A stretch of 64,000 nt of DNA from CBDFKK01 sp965248815 (GTDB lineage Bacteria > Pseudomonadota > Alphaproteobacteria > SMXP01): assembly GCA_965248815.1 (NCBI GenBank), contig CBDFKK010000008.1, positions 124,001-188,000 on the forward strand. The letters run 5' to 3'. Made by a program: the position numbers and the translations under genes. A model generated the notes under the pieces. It was not told where the DNA came from, did not search any database, and was given only the letters and a program-made list of their open reading frames with translations. Below, piece by piece: positions 8,102-16,656 of the stretch (position 1 is its first letter; each line of letters opens with the position of its first letter).

Positions 8102-9307
8102 TTAGAGCGGATATCCGGCGGCCTGCATACGATATCGAAAGCCCCTTTGGAGATCACTCGATAGAGCCCGATAATTCTCCATCACTTGGGGCATGCTCTT
8201 TGCCGTTACGGAATCCATTTCCGCGCCGCGTTCGTGGTTTTCTCTCAGGACCTCATCGATCTCCGGTTTGCACGCGTCCTGATAACGCATGAGAGCTTGG
8301 TCGATCGCCTCCCCGTCGTCCAATCGATCCGGCGGCGGTAGATGTTCAATTAACTGATCGACGCAGCGGATCGCCACGTTCATGCCTTGACTTCGGCCCG
8401 GGTGAAGCGCGTGACACGCATCGCCGATCAATACGGTGTTTCCCGTGACCCAGGTCTCCGCATTGAGCATTTTGATTGGATAAAAACCTGCAATCTCTGT
8501 TTTGATGCCCTCCAAGGCTGGTACCGCTTGTGTCAGGAACGCTGCGCGATCCGCGACGGACGATCCCTTCCACCAAGCAATCTCGGACTTGTCGATACGT
8601 CGGCCGATCTTCCAATGCTGACCCGTCCTAGGGATAAGAGTGACATTGCCGTTTGAACCAAGATAAGCCTGAACGTCATTTCGTTCGTCCTGCCACAATC
8701 GAGGGCCAATCAGAATGACCAAAGGATTCTCATAGTCATGAACCTGAGCGCCAATACCCATTGCCTTGCGGACCGCCGATCCTCGCCCGTCGGCACCGAT
8801 CAAGACCTTGGGACGCAAGACATCCTCAGACCCATCTGCATGCTGAACGACGACTTGGGGTCGACCGTTGTCCGCTTTGGTGACCTTGCCCTTAGCAGGC
8901 CTCAGCAAAGAAAAATTTTTGTTTTCTGAAGCAAGGTTTAGAAACGTCTCGCTGATGCGCTCATGATTCAGATACAGGTGAAACGGTTGGGGAATAGGGA
9001 GATCGTCGGCGCGAACGTTGAACAGCTCCTCGCCATCGCTCGCGAGCCAGCGGGCGCCCAGCCGTTTTTCGGCGCCTCGTTCAAAAAATCTGTCGAGGAC
9101 TTGCCAGCGATCTAATATCTCGCAGGTGCGTGGCTGCAGATGGTCGCCCCGTGCCGTATCGAGAGGATCGTCGCTCTGTTCAATAAGAACGATGCTATAG
9201 CCGCGGCCACGCAGACCGGATGCTAAAGCCGGGCCCGCAATGCCTCCACCCATAATGACGATATCTGGTTCCACAGCTTGGTTCCCGGAGACCGAATTTG
9301 ACTTCAT
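8102..9307 (-). CDS. FAD-dependent aromatic-ring-type monooxygenase
   Basis: About 400 residues of the PHBH/UbiH flavin monooxygenase family, which hydroxylate or epoxidise substrates using NAD(P)H and oxygen. Visible are the FAD dinucleotide fold (IMGGGIAGPALASGL), the DG motif (GADGRGSAVRKAMG) and the second FAD motif (IGDACHALHPGRSQGMN). I chose ATG 9307; an in-frame extension upstream would run into the divergent SRAP gene. No signal peptide is present, so it acts in the cytoplasm, unlike most neighbours. The substrate is unknown. Confidence 0.85.
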   Translation of the reverse strand: MKSNSVSGNQAVEPDIVIMGGGIAGPALASGLRGRGYSIVLIEQSDDPLDTARGDHLQPRTCEILDRWQVLDRFFERGAEKRLGARWLASDGEELFNVRADDLPIPQPFHLYLNHERISETFLNLASENKNFSLLRPAKGKVTKADNGRPQVVVQHADGSEDVLRPKVLIGADGRGSAVRKAMGIGAQVHDYENPLVILIGPRLWQDERNDVQAYLGSNGNVTLIPRTGQHWKIGRRIDKSEIAWWKGSSVADRAAFLTQAVPALEGIKTEIAGFYPIKMLNAETWVTGNTVLIGDACHALHPGRSQGMNVAIRCVDQLIEHLPPPDRLDDGEAIDQALMRYQDACKPEIDEVLRENHERGAEMDSVTAKSMPQVMENYRALSSDLQRGFRYRMQAAGYPL

Positions 9308-9351
9308 TTCAGACTTGCGCGTCGCGCAGTTGGCTATTAGACCATTGCCCG

Positions 9352-10014
9352 ATGTGCAATCTGTACAGCATGACAACCAACCAGGATGCGGTAAAGCGTC
9401 TGTTCAAGGTAACCCGCGACCGTGCGGGTAACTTGCCGCCTTTGCCTGGTATTTTTCCCGATCAAGACGCGCCGGTGATACGTAGCCTAGATGACGGCCG
9501 CGAGCTTTCCGTGATGCGCTGGGGTTTCCCGCCGCCACCCAAGGGTAATCGTCCCGTAACAAATGTGCGCAATCTTAAAAGCCCCTTTTGGCGCGCAAGC
9601 TTAAAGGACCCGGCAAAGCGGTGCCTTGTCCCGGTCAGTAGTTTTTGTGAGTACACGGATAAAACTGATCCGGTTACAAAACGAAAGACTGCGACTTGGT
9701 TTGCGTTGGACGACGCCCGTACGCCGTTTGCCTTTGCAGGCATTTGGCGCAGCTGGAAAGGATCACGCCGGATCGGCCCCGGTCAAGATGAAGAACGCGA
9801 GTGGAATCTTTTTTCGTTTCTCACGACCGAGCCCAACAACTTGGTCAAGCCCGTGCACAAGAAAGCCATGCCGGTGATGCTGACCGAACAAAATTTCGAC
9901 GTTTGGCTTAACGCGACAGTCGAAGATGCGCTTGAACTTGCCCGCCCTTATCCCGCCGAAAAAATGTCAATCGTGCTGGAAGGTCCCAAGAAAGACGACG
10001 GTACAAAGATTTAG
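9352..10014 (+). CDS. SRAP (SOS response-associated peptidase) family protein
   Basis: The 220-residue protein begins MCNLYS. The Cys at position 2 is exposed after Met removal and forms a covalent link with abasic sites in single-stranded DNA, as established for YedK and HMCES. Also visible are SSFCEYTDK with the conserved Glu and NNLVKPVHKKAMPVML with the catalytic His. The start is fixed by the need for Cys2. It ends overlapping the convergent LysR gene by four bases. Confidence 0.92.
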   Translation: MCNLYSMTTNQDAVKRLFKVTRDRAGNLPPLPGIFPDQDAPVIRSLDDGRELSVMRWGFPPPPKGNRPVTNVRNLKSPFWRASLKDPAKRCLVPVSSFCEYTDKTDPVTKRKTATWFALDDARTPFAFAGIWRSWKGSRRIGPGQDEEREWNLFSFLTTEPNNLVKPVHKKAMPVMLTEQNFDVWLNATVEDALELARPYPAEKMSIVLEGPKKDDGTKI

Positions 10015-10928
10015 TTTCGGAAGTCGCGCGCCACGTCGCGCACGGTGTCGCGAAAGGCAGTCATGGTGCGATTGAGCGGCGAACAGGCGCGGCTCACCAT
10101 GAGGCTCGACCATTGCACTTTCGCGGGCTTGCGCACGTTCAACCGGCAAAGCGACTCCGAAGCGAGTTCATCATGCACCAGAAGATGCGGCAGAAAGGCA
10201 ATGTAGTCATTGTCTTTGAGACTTCGCATGCCGAGCTCAACGGATGTCGTCTCGACGGCGTGAAATGGGTGTTCGAGCTGAGCGGCGCTAAAAATCCGGA
10301 TGAATTCATACATTGTATGCTCGAACAATCCGAGCGCGACCCAGGCAAAATCCGTCATTTCCGCAAGTTTCAATTTCGATCTTTGCGCCAACGGATGGCT
10401 GGGCCTTACAACAAATATGTTTTCATTGCTGACGAGTTTCTCGGTGGCAAAAAACTGATCGATATCGTCTTTTGGTTCGCTGCAGATCGCGAGATCATAT
10501 TGACCCGATGCCACATCTGCAAAGAGTTTGGTTCCCTGATGTTCTATGACTTGAACGCGCGTGGCCGGTTGGCTCTTCGCAAAGGCAGCACAGGCACGCG
10601 GAATCAGGACACCCGCCTCGGCCGGCGTCGCGCCAACATGAACAACGTCGCGCCCCGTACCGATGTAATCTTTAACTTCCGTGCGAAAGGCCGAGGCTTC
10701 GGCCAACATCCCTTGGGCGCGCGGCATGAGAATGCGTCCCGGCCCGGTGGCCACAACTTTATGTCGCGCCCGAGCCTTGCGCTCCAGGAGCGTCACGCCG
10801 AGTTCTTCCTCGAGTTTCTTTATGCTGCGGCTGATCGCCTGTTGGGTGAGATTCACACGGGCTGCGGCGCCATGAAAGCTGCCCGTATCAAGCACCGCTA
10901 AAAAGTGCTGTAATTGGCGCAATTCCAA
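10011..10928 (-). CDS. LysR-family transcriptional regulator
   Basis: This 305-residue protein has an N-terminal winged helix (residues 1-60: LRQLQHFLAVLDTGSFHGAA, then LTQQAISRSIKKLEEELG) and a substrate-binding co-inducer domain. It is divergent from the exported-protein operon that starts at 11089, with about 160 bp between the start codons. LysR proteins typically control the divergent neighbour, so that operon is the likely target. The ligand is unknown. Confidence 0.92.
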   Translation of the reverse strand: MELRQLQHFLAVLDTGSFHGAAARVNLTQQAISRSIKKLEEELGVTLLERKARARHKVVATGPGRILMPRAQGMLAEASAFRTEVKDYIGTGRDVVHVGATPAEAGVLIPRACAAFAKSQPATRVQVIEHQGTKLFADVASGQYDLAICSEPKDDIDQFFATEKLVSNENIFVVRPSHPLAQRSKLKLAEMTDFAWVALGLFEHTMYEFIRIFSAAQLEHPFHAVETTSVELGMRSLKDNDYIAFLPHLLVHDELASESLCRLNVRKPAKVQWSSLMVSRACSPLNRTMTAFRDTVRDVARDFRN

Positions 10929-10994
10929 AGAAAATCCCTCGCTCAGGCAAGCATCACTGACATGCAGAAGTTGTCAGAATAGAGTCAAACTCGT

Positions 10995-11023
10995 TTGTCT
11001 GCAATGCGGCCCGCCGGTATATA
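10995..11023 (+). promoter_or_regulatory. Putative sigma-70-type promoter of the exported-protein operon
   Basis: TTGTCT (10995-11000) and TATATA (11018-11023) are separated by 17 bp, in the LysR-operon intergenic region and in the right direction. A GGCTCC / GGAGCC hairpin (11033-11053) follows in the leader. This is prediction from sequence only. Confidence 0.45.
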
Positions 11024-11088
11024 TTGATCGAGGGCTCCGCGAACCGGGGAGCCGCGCGCTCGTCATATATATTAAAGGGGTGTTCTCT

Positions 11089-11607
11089 ATGGAAATGCCG
11101 TCCATAAGGTTAGCTGTCGTCATCGCGTCCGTTGCCGTGATGGGAGTCTTTGCCGGGCGATTGACTGCTGCGGACAGCAAAATTGAAGAGGGCCCGCCGC
11201 CGGCAGATGCCGACACCATACGCTGGTCGGTTGATTTTCCCGCAAACTATCTCTCGGCCATGGATGCCTCTTCGCAGGCCTTCACTCAGGGTAGCTTCGA
11301 CCACATGGTCGACTTCTTGGATGAAGACTTTGCGACGTTCGATCTAAGAGAGGACGGTTCGGTCAACCTCGTGCGCGGTCGTGACAAAACCATCGGGCTG
11401 ATGAACCAAATGATGGGCGGCGAGAATTCACCGTGGCAAGGCGCGCACGTTCACCGGCTTGGCTATATCGGCAATGTCGTTATCCAGATTGAATACGACC
11501 GGTTTAAGACCGACACCGGTGTCGAGACGCGCCCGTCCATCGCCGTATTTCAATTTAGAGACGGAAAGCGCTGGCGCGAATGGCGCCTCAAGCCCGTCGC
11601 CGGCTAG
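11089..11607 (+). CDS. Exported NTF2/SnoaL-like protein
   Basis: The protein has 172 residues. A hydrophobic signal segment (LAVVIASVAVMGVFAGRLTAA) leads a compact alpha+beta domain in which SAMDASSQAFTQGSFDHMVDFL and GAHVHRLGYIGNVV resemble the NTF2-like fold of SnoaL-type proteins. Members may be small enzymes or binding proteins. ATG 11089 was chosen because AAAGGGG lies eight bases upstream. It is the first gene of a five-gene operon, 41 bp before the next gene. Confidence 0.65.
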   Translation: MEMPSIRLAVVIASVAVMGVFAGRLTAADSKIEEGPPPADADTIRWSVDFPANYLSAMDASSQAFTQGSFDHMVDFLDEDFATFDLREDGSVNLVRGRDKTIGLMNQMMGGENSPWQGAHVHRLGYIGNVVIQIEYDRFKTDTGVETRPSIAVFQFRDGKRWREWRLKPVAG

Positions 11608-11648
11608 CCGCAGACCGACGTCGATCGAACAAATCTCGGGAGTAAGAA

Positions 11649-12509
11649 ATGAAATTCGCTTTAGAATTTAGACACAGCTCGTTCGGGGCCAGGTTTGCTC
11701 TTCTTGTGTCTTTCATCGTCAGCGTTGCACTCACTTTCTACTCCGGTGGAGCCTTGGCTGGAGCTCACAGCGAAACCGCATCGAATGGCCCTCAGACTAA
11801 AATTGTTCTGATTGGCGCGACGTCGCGTGCGGCCAAGGAAATTATTCCCCAGGCGCTTGCCAGAGGATACCAAGTGGTAGGGCTAGCGCGCCGGCCAGAG
11901 GCCGTCGAGTTTGAAGACGAAAATCTGACCGTGATGAAGGGCGACGTTTATGACGTCTCGTCCCTTGAAGACGCTTTGACGGGAGATGACTTCGTTATCT
12001 CCATGTTCGGTCCCAAAGCCTATGTTTTTGAAGATCACCCGCCGACGGATCTCATGACCCAAGGCATGGCAAACATTCTTCAGGCCATGAAAAACAAGGG
12101 CAGCAAGCGATTGATTGTCGCAAGTTCATCTCTTTCCGAAAACGTGCCTTTCGAAGGCCCACCGCCCGACGATGCACCAAACTATGACAAATACCGGTGG
12201 AGCATGCGCGCGGCCTATCAGGACGAACGCGACATGGAAGCCGTGGTTCGCGTGAGCGGGGTCGAGCATGTCATATTGAGGCCAGGCTTTTTGGTGGAAG
12301 AGCCGGAGAGAGATGACATGAAGCTGTCGATTTCAAATCAGGGCCGCATTCAAACACCCAAGCGCACGATCATCACATATGCAGATTTTGGCAGCTTCAC
12401 GCTGGATCAAGTGAGCTCCGACGAACTCCTCGGTAAGACCGTGGGAATTTTCAGTGATACTTGCCCGGAAGGTTCGAGCATCACTCCTACAGGATGCGTT
12501 GATGATTGA
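11649..12509 (+). CDS. Exported NmrA-like NAD(P)-binding protein (1)
   Basis: The 286-residue protein has a Sec-type leader (ARFALLVSFIVSVALTFYSGGALAGA) followed by an atypical-SDR Rossmann domain: VLIGATSRAAKEIIPQAL, GYQVVGLARRPE and the NmrA-like phrase VEHVILRPGFLVEEP. These proteins bind NAD(P) and act as reductases or redox sensors, normally in the cytoplasm. Export of a Rossmann protein is unusual. Two Cys near the C-terminus (DTCPEG, PTGC) could form a disulfide in the periplasm. A ribosome site GGGAG precedes the ATG. Confidence 0.75.
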   Translation: MKFALEFRHSSFGARFALLVSFIVSVALTFYSGGALAGAHSETASNGPQTKIVLIGATSRAAKEIIPQALARGYQVVGLARRPEAVEFEDENLTVMKGDVYDVSSLEDALTGDDFVISMFGPKAYVFEDHPPTDLMTQGMANILQAMKNKGSKRLIVASSSLSENVPFEGPPPDDAPNYDKYRWSMRAAYQDERDMEAVVRVSGVEHVILRPGFLVEEPERDDMKLSISNQGRIQTPKRTIITYADFGSFTLDQVSSDELLGKTVGIFSDTCPEGSSITPTGCVDD

Positions 12510-12592
12510 CCGCAGCCCTGAGACTTGAAACTTGAACTTCCACTTCGACGCCACATCAATAACACAACAATTTGCCAACGGAAAACAGAACC

Positions 12593-14440
12593 ATGAGAAG
12601 ACTGAACGGACTTGTTTTGACGCTTAGCGTTTCAATTCTTGGCTTTGTTGCGACGGAAGTCGCCGCCAAAGGAGACCCGGTCCGCGGCAAGCAATTGTCG
12701 CAGGATTGTTTTTCCTGCCACCGCGAAGACGGTAACAGCCCCTCGCCTGTTAATCCCAAAATCGGCGGACAACACGAACGCTATCTGGTCTTGGCCCTTA
12801 AAGACTATCGGGATGCCAAGCGCGCCGACTCGCTGATGCGCGGCGCCGTGCTCGATTTAACTAATAAAGATATCGATGACATTGCCGCCTATTTCGCCAG
12901 CCAAGCCGGATTCGGCGAGGAGGCCAAAGCGCCTCCCGCTGGCGCACCTGCAGGCCCCGGCGCTTCCGCGGGTCCGGGTGCCGGCCCGCCGCGCGGCAAC
13001 ATGGATTTCGACCACGTCGAGCGCAAAGCGACGTATACAAGCCTCTATATGAACGCGGCTGTAATGACTGAGCAAGCAGCAGACGTCAGTGCGGACGGCT
13101 GCCCGACCGGCAGCGCCGATCAGGATTCCGACAACGACGGCCTGGCCGACGGCTTCGATGCAGCACCCAATGACGCTGGCGAATTTTCCGCGGATACAAA
13201 CGGTGACGGCAGTTATGAGATCTGCAGCATTCAGCAATTCGAGGCGATTGAAGCGTTGGGCACAGCAGAGGGCAAGAGCACGACGCTCACGCGCACTCAA
13301 CGTCTCGACCGCAATTATCAATTGGTCCAAGATTTGGATGCCTCTTCTATCCCCAATATGCTGCCCATCGGAAATTGCGGGCCCAAAGACAATTGCATGA
13401 TCGAGGGCGACAAATACGGCTACAAAGGCACGTTTGACGGCCGCGGCCATGTCATTCGCAATTTGAACATTGCGCGTCCCGATCGCGGCGGCGTTGGACT
13501 CTTTGGCGTGATGTCGAAGTCCGGCGTGGTCATGAATGTCACATTGGAAAACGCCAACATCGAAGGACGCGCCGGTACGGGCATGGTGGTCGGGTCAAAC
13601 ATGGGCACGATTTACAACGCTCATGCTAACGGACAAGTGAAAGCCGGCATGGCGACCGGTGGTGTCGCAGGCGGCAACGGCGGCCTTGTTGCACGCAGCT
13701 CAGCAAAAGGCACGGTCACAGGTCAGCAAGCTCTTGGCGGTCTGGTCGGGGATATGAACGGCGCAATTTACGACAGCTATGCGGAGACCAACATTTCCGG
13801 CAATCGAGGCATCGGCGGTCTTGTCGGTTTGAATACATTCGGCCGCATTCTTAACAGCTATGCCGGGGGAACCGTCAGCGGAACCAACGACCTGGGCGGT
13901 CTCGTCGGCATGAACACCGACGCCAACGTCAGCAACTCCTACTCAACCGCGACCGTCGAAGGAGAATCCAGCAATATTGGTGGCCTCGTCGGCTTCAATT
14001 CCCTCAGCACTGTGCGCAACAGCTACGCGGCCGGCCCGGTCAACGGTCTCGACTCCGTGGGCGGTCTTGTCGGTCGCAACAACGGCAAGGTGCGCAATTC
14101 TTATGCGAGCGGCGTCATCAGCGGAGAAAGCAATGTCGGCGGTTTGGTCGGCACCACAGTGGAAGGCCGTGCCGACGCCAGTTACGGCTCGCCAAGTACC
14201 AAAGCTTTGCCGGGCCAAGCCAAAACAAGCCTCGAAGGATTGAACGGGTCGAAGACCGGTTGGATTCCTGACGACATGCCGGCGGCGGATCTGCTCGACT
14301 ATTTCTGCGATTCCAACCAAAACGGCTTTATCGATCCGGGTGAACGCACCGCAGAAAACTACATTTGGAGTTTTGGAGCGGAAACAGAAACGCCCGCGCT
14401 AACCTGCACCGTCGGTGGATTGGACGGCCAGCGCGGCTAG
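12593..14440 (+). CDS. Exported cytochrome c fused to calcium-type and GLUG repeats
   Basis: In this 615-residue protein a signal peptide (residues 1-25) is followed by a class I cytochrome c domain with heme motif CFSCH (39-43) and a likely axial Met82. A Pro/Gly/Ala-rich linker comes next, then an Asp-rich stretch like thrombospondin type-3 calcium repeats (DQDSDNDGLADGFDAAPND). About seven repeats of the GLUG type follow, each near 22 residues with GGLVG and NSYA. GLUG repeats usually build beta-solenoid adhesins. Fusion to a heme domain suggests a surface or periplasmic redox protein. ATG 12593 was chosen as the start of the signal peptide. Confidence 0.8.
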   Translation: MRRLNGLVLTLSVSILGFVATEVAAKGDPVRGKQLSQDCFSCHREDGNSPSPVNPKIGGQHERYLVLALKDYRDAKRADSLMRGAVLDLTNKDIDDIAAYFASQAGFGEEAKAPPAGAPAGPGASAGPGAGPPRGNMDFDHVERKATYTSLYMNAAVMTEQAADVSADGCPTGSADQDSDNDGLADGFDAAPNDAGEFSADTNGDGSYEICSIQQFEAIEALGTAEGKSTTLTRTQRLDRNYQLVQDLDASSIPNMLPIGNCGPKDNCMIEGDKYGYKGTFDGRGHVIRNLNIARPDRGGVGLFGVMSKSGVVMNVTLENANIEGRAGTGMVVGSNMGTIYNAHANGQVKAGMATGGVAGGNGGLVARSSAKGTVTGQQALGGLVGDMNGAIYDSYAETNISGNRGIGGLVGLNTFGRILNSYAGGTVSGTNDLGGLVGMNTDANVSNSYSTATVEGESSNIGGLVGFNSLSTVRNSYAAGPVNGLDSVGGLVGRNNGKVRNSYASGVISGESNVGGLVGTTVEGRADASYGSPSTKALPGQAKTSLEGLNGSKTGWIPDDMPAADLLDYFCDSNQNGFIDPGERTAENYIWSFGAETETPALTCTVGGLDGQRG

Positions 14441-14486
14441 CACCCAATCATTCTATGAATGAAACGAATTGTAATTGGAGAACGAC

Positions 14487-15548
14487 ATGATCGGCAAAAA
14501 TGGAGAAATGGCAAGACGACTGTTTGTCAACCTTGCGCTGAGCTCGGCATTAGCCCTCGCGGCGTGCGGCGAACGTGAAGAAGAAAGCGCGGAAACCATG
14601 GCGCCCTCCGGCGAAGAAGAGCGCGTCAACACAATGACCGCGTTCGAGAAAGGCGACATTATTGTTGCCGCCACCGTCATGGATGTGCCCGAAGACGATC
14701 ATGCAGGGACCGGCCGCCTCCTCCAGTACGATTCCGACATGAATTTAAAAGGCGTACTGTGGACCAAAGGCTCCACTCACAAGATCGGGGGACTTGTCTT
14801 TGGGCCCGATAAAACCCTTTGGGCTTTCGCCCAAGGAACGCCCGTGGTCATGGAAATCGACTCTTCGGGCGTGCAACGGCCGGTCCGCAAATTTTCGGAC
14901 CGCAGCTACAGTAGCGTGACCTTTGGCCCAGACGGCAGCCTCTACTTTGGTGAACATTTGCAAGGCACGCAGAGAGTGTTCGATCGTTTCACGACGCAAT
15001 TCCACTATCTGCCCGGCACGGAAAAAGTCGGCGACGGTAACGTCTTCAAGCACAGTCCTGACGGCGCGCTGGTGAAAGAATTCAACACCGACACTCATGG
15101 CGGCATGTTGCGTTTTCACGGCGTGACCAGCACGGTGCTGACCGACGACGGCAAGCGCATGATTTACATTTCCGAGACCGGTAATCGCGTCCTGCAATAC
15201 GACCTCGAGAATGACAAGCAATTACCGGATTTGGCAAACTTCGAGGGCGACGACCGGGTGCCCATGGTGCTGGTTATGTCGCAATTGCTAGACGGCAATC
15301 TCTTGATCACCTCGGGCGGCAGCATGATTATCATGGACCAAAATACCGGCGAAATCGTACACCAACACGCGCTCGAGACTTTTGGCTGGGCAGCAGCCGC
15401 ACCGACAATTGACGGCAAACATGTCATAATGGGAAACTTCTTTGACGGCGACGTCGCGAAGTTTGATTTAGAAACGGGCGAGATTGTGTCCCGTGGTAAT
15501 ATCGGCGAGGAAGAGTCGCTCTCGGGCCTGGCACAGTTTCCAGGTTAG
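14487..15548 (+). CDS. Lipoprotein with beta-propeller (SMP-30/NHL-like) fold
   Basis: The 353-residue protein has a lipobox ending LALAAC with Cys27 as the probable lipidation site, then an acidic linker and blade-like repeats such as VFGPDKTLWAF, TFGPDGSLYFG and DDGKRMIYISETGNRVLQYD. The pattern suggests a six-bladed propeller like SMP-30/gluconolactonase or NHL proteins, which hydrolyse lactones or bind ligands. I cannot verify metal ligands by eye. ATG 14487 follows TTGGAG. It is the fourth gene in the exported operon. Confidence 0.75.
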   Translation: MIGKNGEMARRLFVNLALSSALALAACGEREEESAETMAPSGEEERVNTMTAFEKGDIIVAATVMDVPEDDHAGTGRLLQYDSDMNLKGVLWTKGSTHKIGGLVFGPDKTLWAFAQGTPVVMEIDSSGVQRPVRKFSDRSYSSVTFGPDGSLYFGEHLQGTQRVFDRFTTQFHYLPGTEKVGDGNVFKHSPDGALVKEFNTDTHGGMLRFHGVTSTVLTDDGKRMIYISETGNRVLQYDLENDKQLPDLANFEGDDRVPMVLVMSQLLDGNLLITSGGSMIIMDQNTGEIVHQHALETFGWAAAAPTIDGKHVIMGNFFDGDVAKFDLETGEIVSRGNIGEEESLSGLAQFPG

Positions 15549-15579
15549 CCACTGCACACGAAAGTAAGGGAGACGTTAA

Positions 15580-16350
15580 ATGCAACGCTGGTTGATTGGT
15601 CTTTTTGCACTGGCCGTCTGGACGGCACCTTTAGGGCCCTTGAGCGCCCAAGAGGAGGAGGCCCTGACCCCTGCTGAAACGATGGAACCGGTCGTGGAAG
15701 AAGAAGATTCCGTTTTAATTTATGGGGCCACGCGCAACACAGGCCTCGAGCTTGCGAAGCTTTTGACCGAGCGCGGCGACAAAGTGACCGCTGTCGTGCG
15801 CCCTTCGTCGGACCGAAGTGGCCTCGAGCCGCTTGGCGTGACGATTGTCGAGGGCGACGCCATGGATCCGGAGTCCGTGCAAAACGTCTTCGCGCAAGGC
15901 TCCTACAGTGCAGTCGTCACGACGATCGCGTGCTTTAGTTGCGAAGTCCCTCCCGACTATATCGGCAATGCAAACATCTTTGACGGGGCCAAAGAAGCGG
16001 GCGTTAAGCGCGTTCTGCTTGTGACGACGATCGGGGCCGGCGATAGCTCCGACGCGCCACCTTGGACGGCCAAATGGTTTTTGAGAAACATGTTGCCGCT
16101 GAAAACCCAAGCCGAAGATCATCTAATCGCAAGCGGTGCGGACTATACAATCCTTCGCCCCGGCGGTTTGGTCTCGAAACCCGCAACCGGCGATGCTTAT
16201 CTAACGGAAGACCGGTCGGCTACTGGGGTTGTCACCCGCGCCGACGTCGCTCAACTCTTGATGGACTGTTTGGATGATGACTCGACGATCGGCAAAATCT
16301 ATGCCGCCATCGATAAGAATTTGAGATGGCCGTGGGCAATGATCTTTTGA
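15580..16350 (+). CDS. Exported NmrA-like NAD(P)-binding protein (2)
   Basis: The 256-residue protein has a clear signal peptide (LIGLFALAVWTAPLGPLSAQ) and an atypical-SDR domain with VLIYGATRNTGLELAKLL, TAVVRPSSDR, VEGDAMD and the NmrA-like phrase YTILRPGGLVSKP. A CxxC pair (ACFSCEVP) lies mid-protein and could be redox active or disulfide-bonded outside the cytoplasm. It is the last gene of the operon and a distant relative of the protein at 11649-12509. Confidence 0.77.
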   Translation: MQRWLIGLFALAVWTAPLGPLSAQEEEALTPAETMEPVVEEEDSVLIYGATRNTGLELAKLLTERGDKVTAVVRPSSDRSGLEPLGVTIVEGDAMDPESVQNVFAQGSYSAVVTTIACFSCEVPPDYIGNANIFDGAKEAGVKRVLLVTTIGAGDSSDAPPWTAKWFLRNMLPLKTQAEDHLIASGADYTILRPGGLVSKPATGDAYLTEDRSATGVVTRADVAQLLMDCLDDDSTIGKIYAAIDKNLRWPWAMIF

Positions 16351-16392
16351 GGCTAAAAGAGTGCGACTCACTCGGCCGCACCGCCTGCTTCC

Positions 16393-16470
16393 TTAAACAA
16401 TGCCGCCGACAGAAGCGACGACGGTCATTAGAACTACAAAAGAAATTGCGACGTTGACCAATTTATACAT
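16393..16470 (-). CDS. 25-residue single-span membrane peptide (MYxxxN type)
   Basis: ATG at 16470 has a strong ribosome site (AAGGAGGG, eight bases upstream). The 25-residue product starts MYKLVN, continues as one hydrophobic helix rich in Val and ends GGIV before TAA. A homologous start (MYAIIN, then Val/Ile/Met-rich) lies at 28990 with the same kind of ribosome site and upstream array. Conservation of start, spacing and regulatory array argues for a real gene. The function is unknown; small membrane peptides often modulate a membrane enzyme or transporter. Confidence 0.7.
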   Translation of the reverse strand: MYKLVNVAISFVVLMTVVASVGGIV

Positions 16471-16512
16471 GGCGTTTGCCCTCCTTGAGTTGACACCAAC
16501 ATAAGGAGGCGG

Positions 16513-16573
16513 TCTTATGCGCGCCTTAACGTTCGCTTAGCCACAGCTTAACGTTGGCTTAGGCGAAGCTTAA
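16513..16573 (-). promoter_or_regulatory. Phased YTAAGC array (six units, 11-bp period) upstream of the peptide gene
   Basis: On the minus strand the hexamers TTAAGC, CTAAGC, TTAAGC, CTAAGC, TTAAGG and ATAAGA start exactly 11 bp apart. On the plus strand they cover 16568-16573, 16557-16562, 16546-16551, 16535-16540, 16524-16529 and 16513-16518. Eleven-bp direct repeats are characteristic of OmpR/PhoB-family response regulators, including CtrA (TTAA-N7-TTAA). The array lies 43 bp from the peptide start and also faces the divergent esterase gene. Confidence 0.75.
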
Positions 16574-16656
16574 GGCACGCACCTTTCGCAACGTGGCCTC
16601 GGACCACAACCTCCCGTATACTAAGTAAAAGCTTGGGATTCCAAGGAGGGGTAACT

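Noticed and set aside
10113..10901. Plus-strand frame of 262 residues
   Set aside because: It lies wholly antisense to the clear LysR gene and has no recognisable domain or ribosome site.
12857..13450. Minus-strand frame of 197 residues in the cytochrome fusion gene
   Set aside because: It is antisense to a protein with heme and repeat motifs; codon pattern supports only the plus strand.
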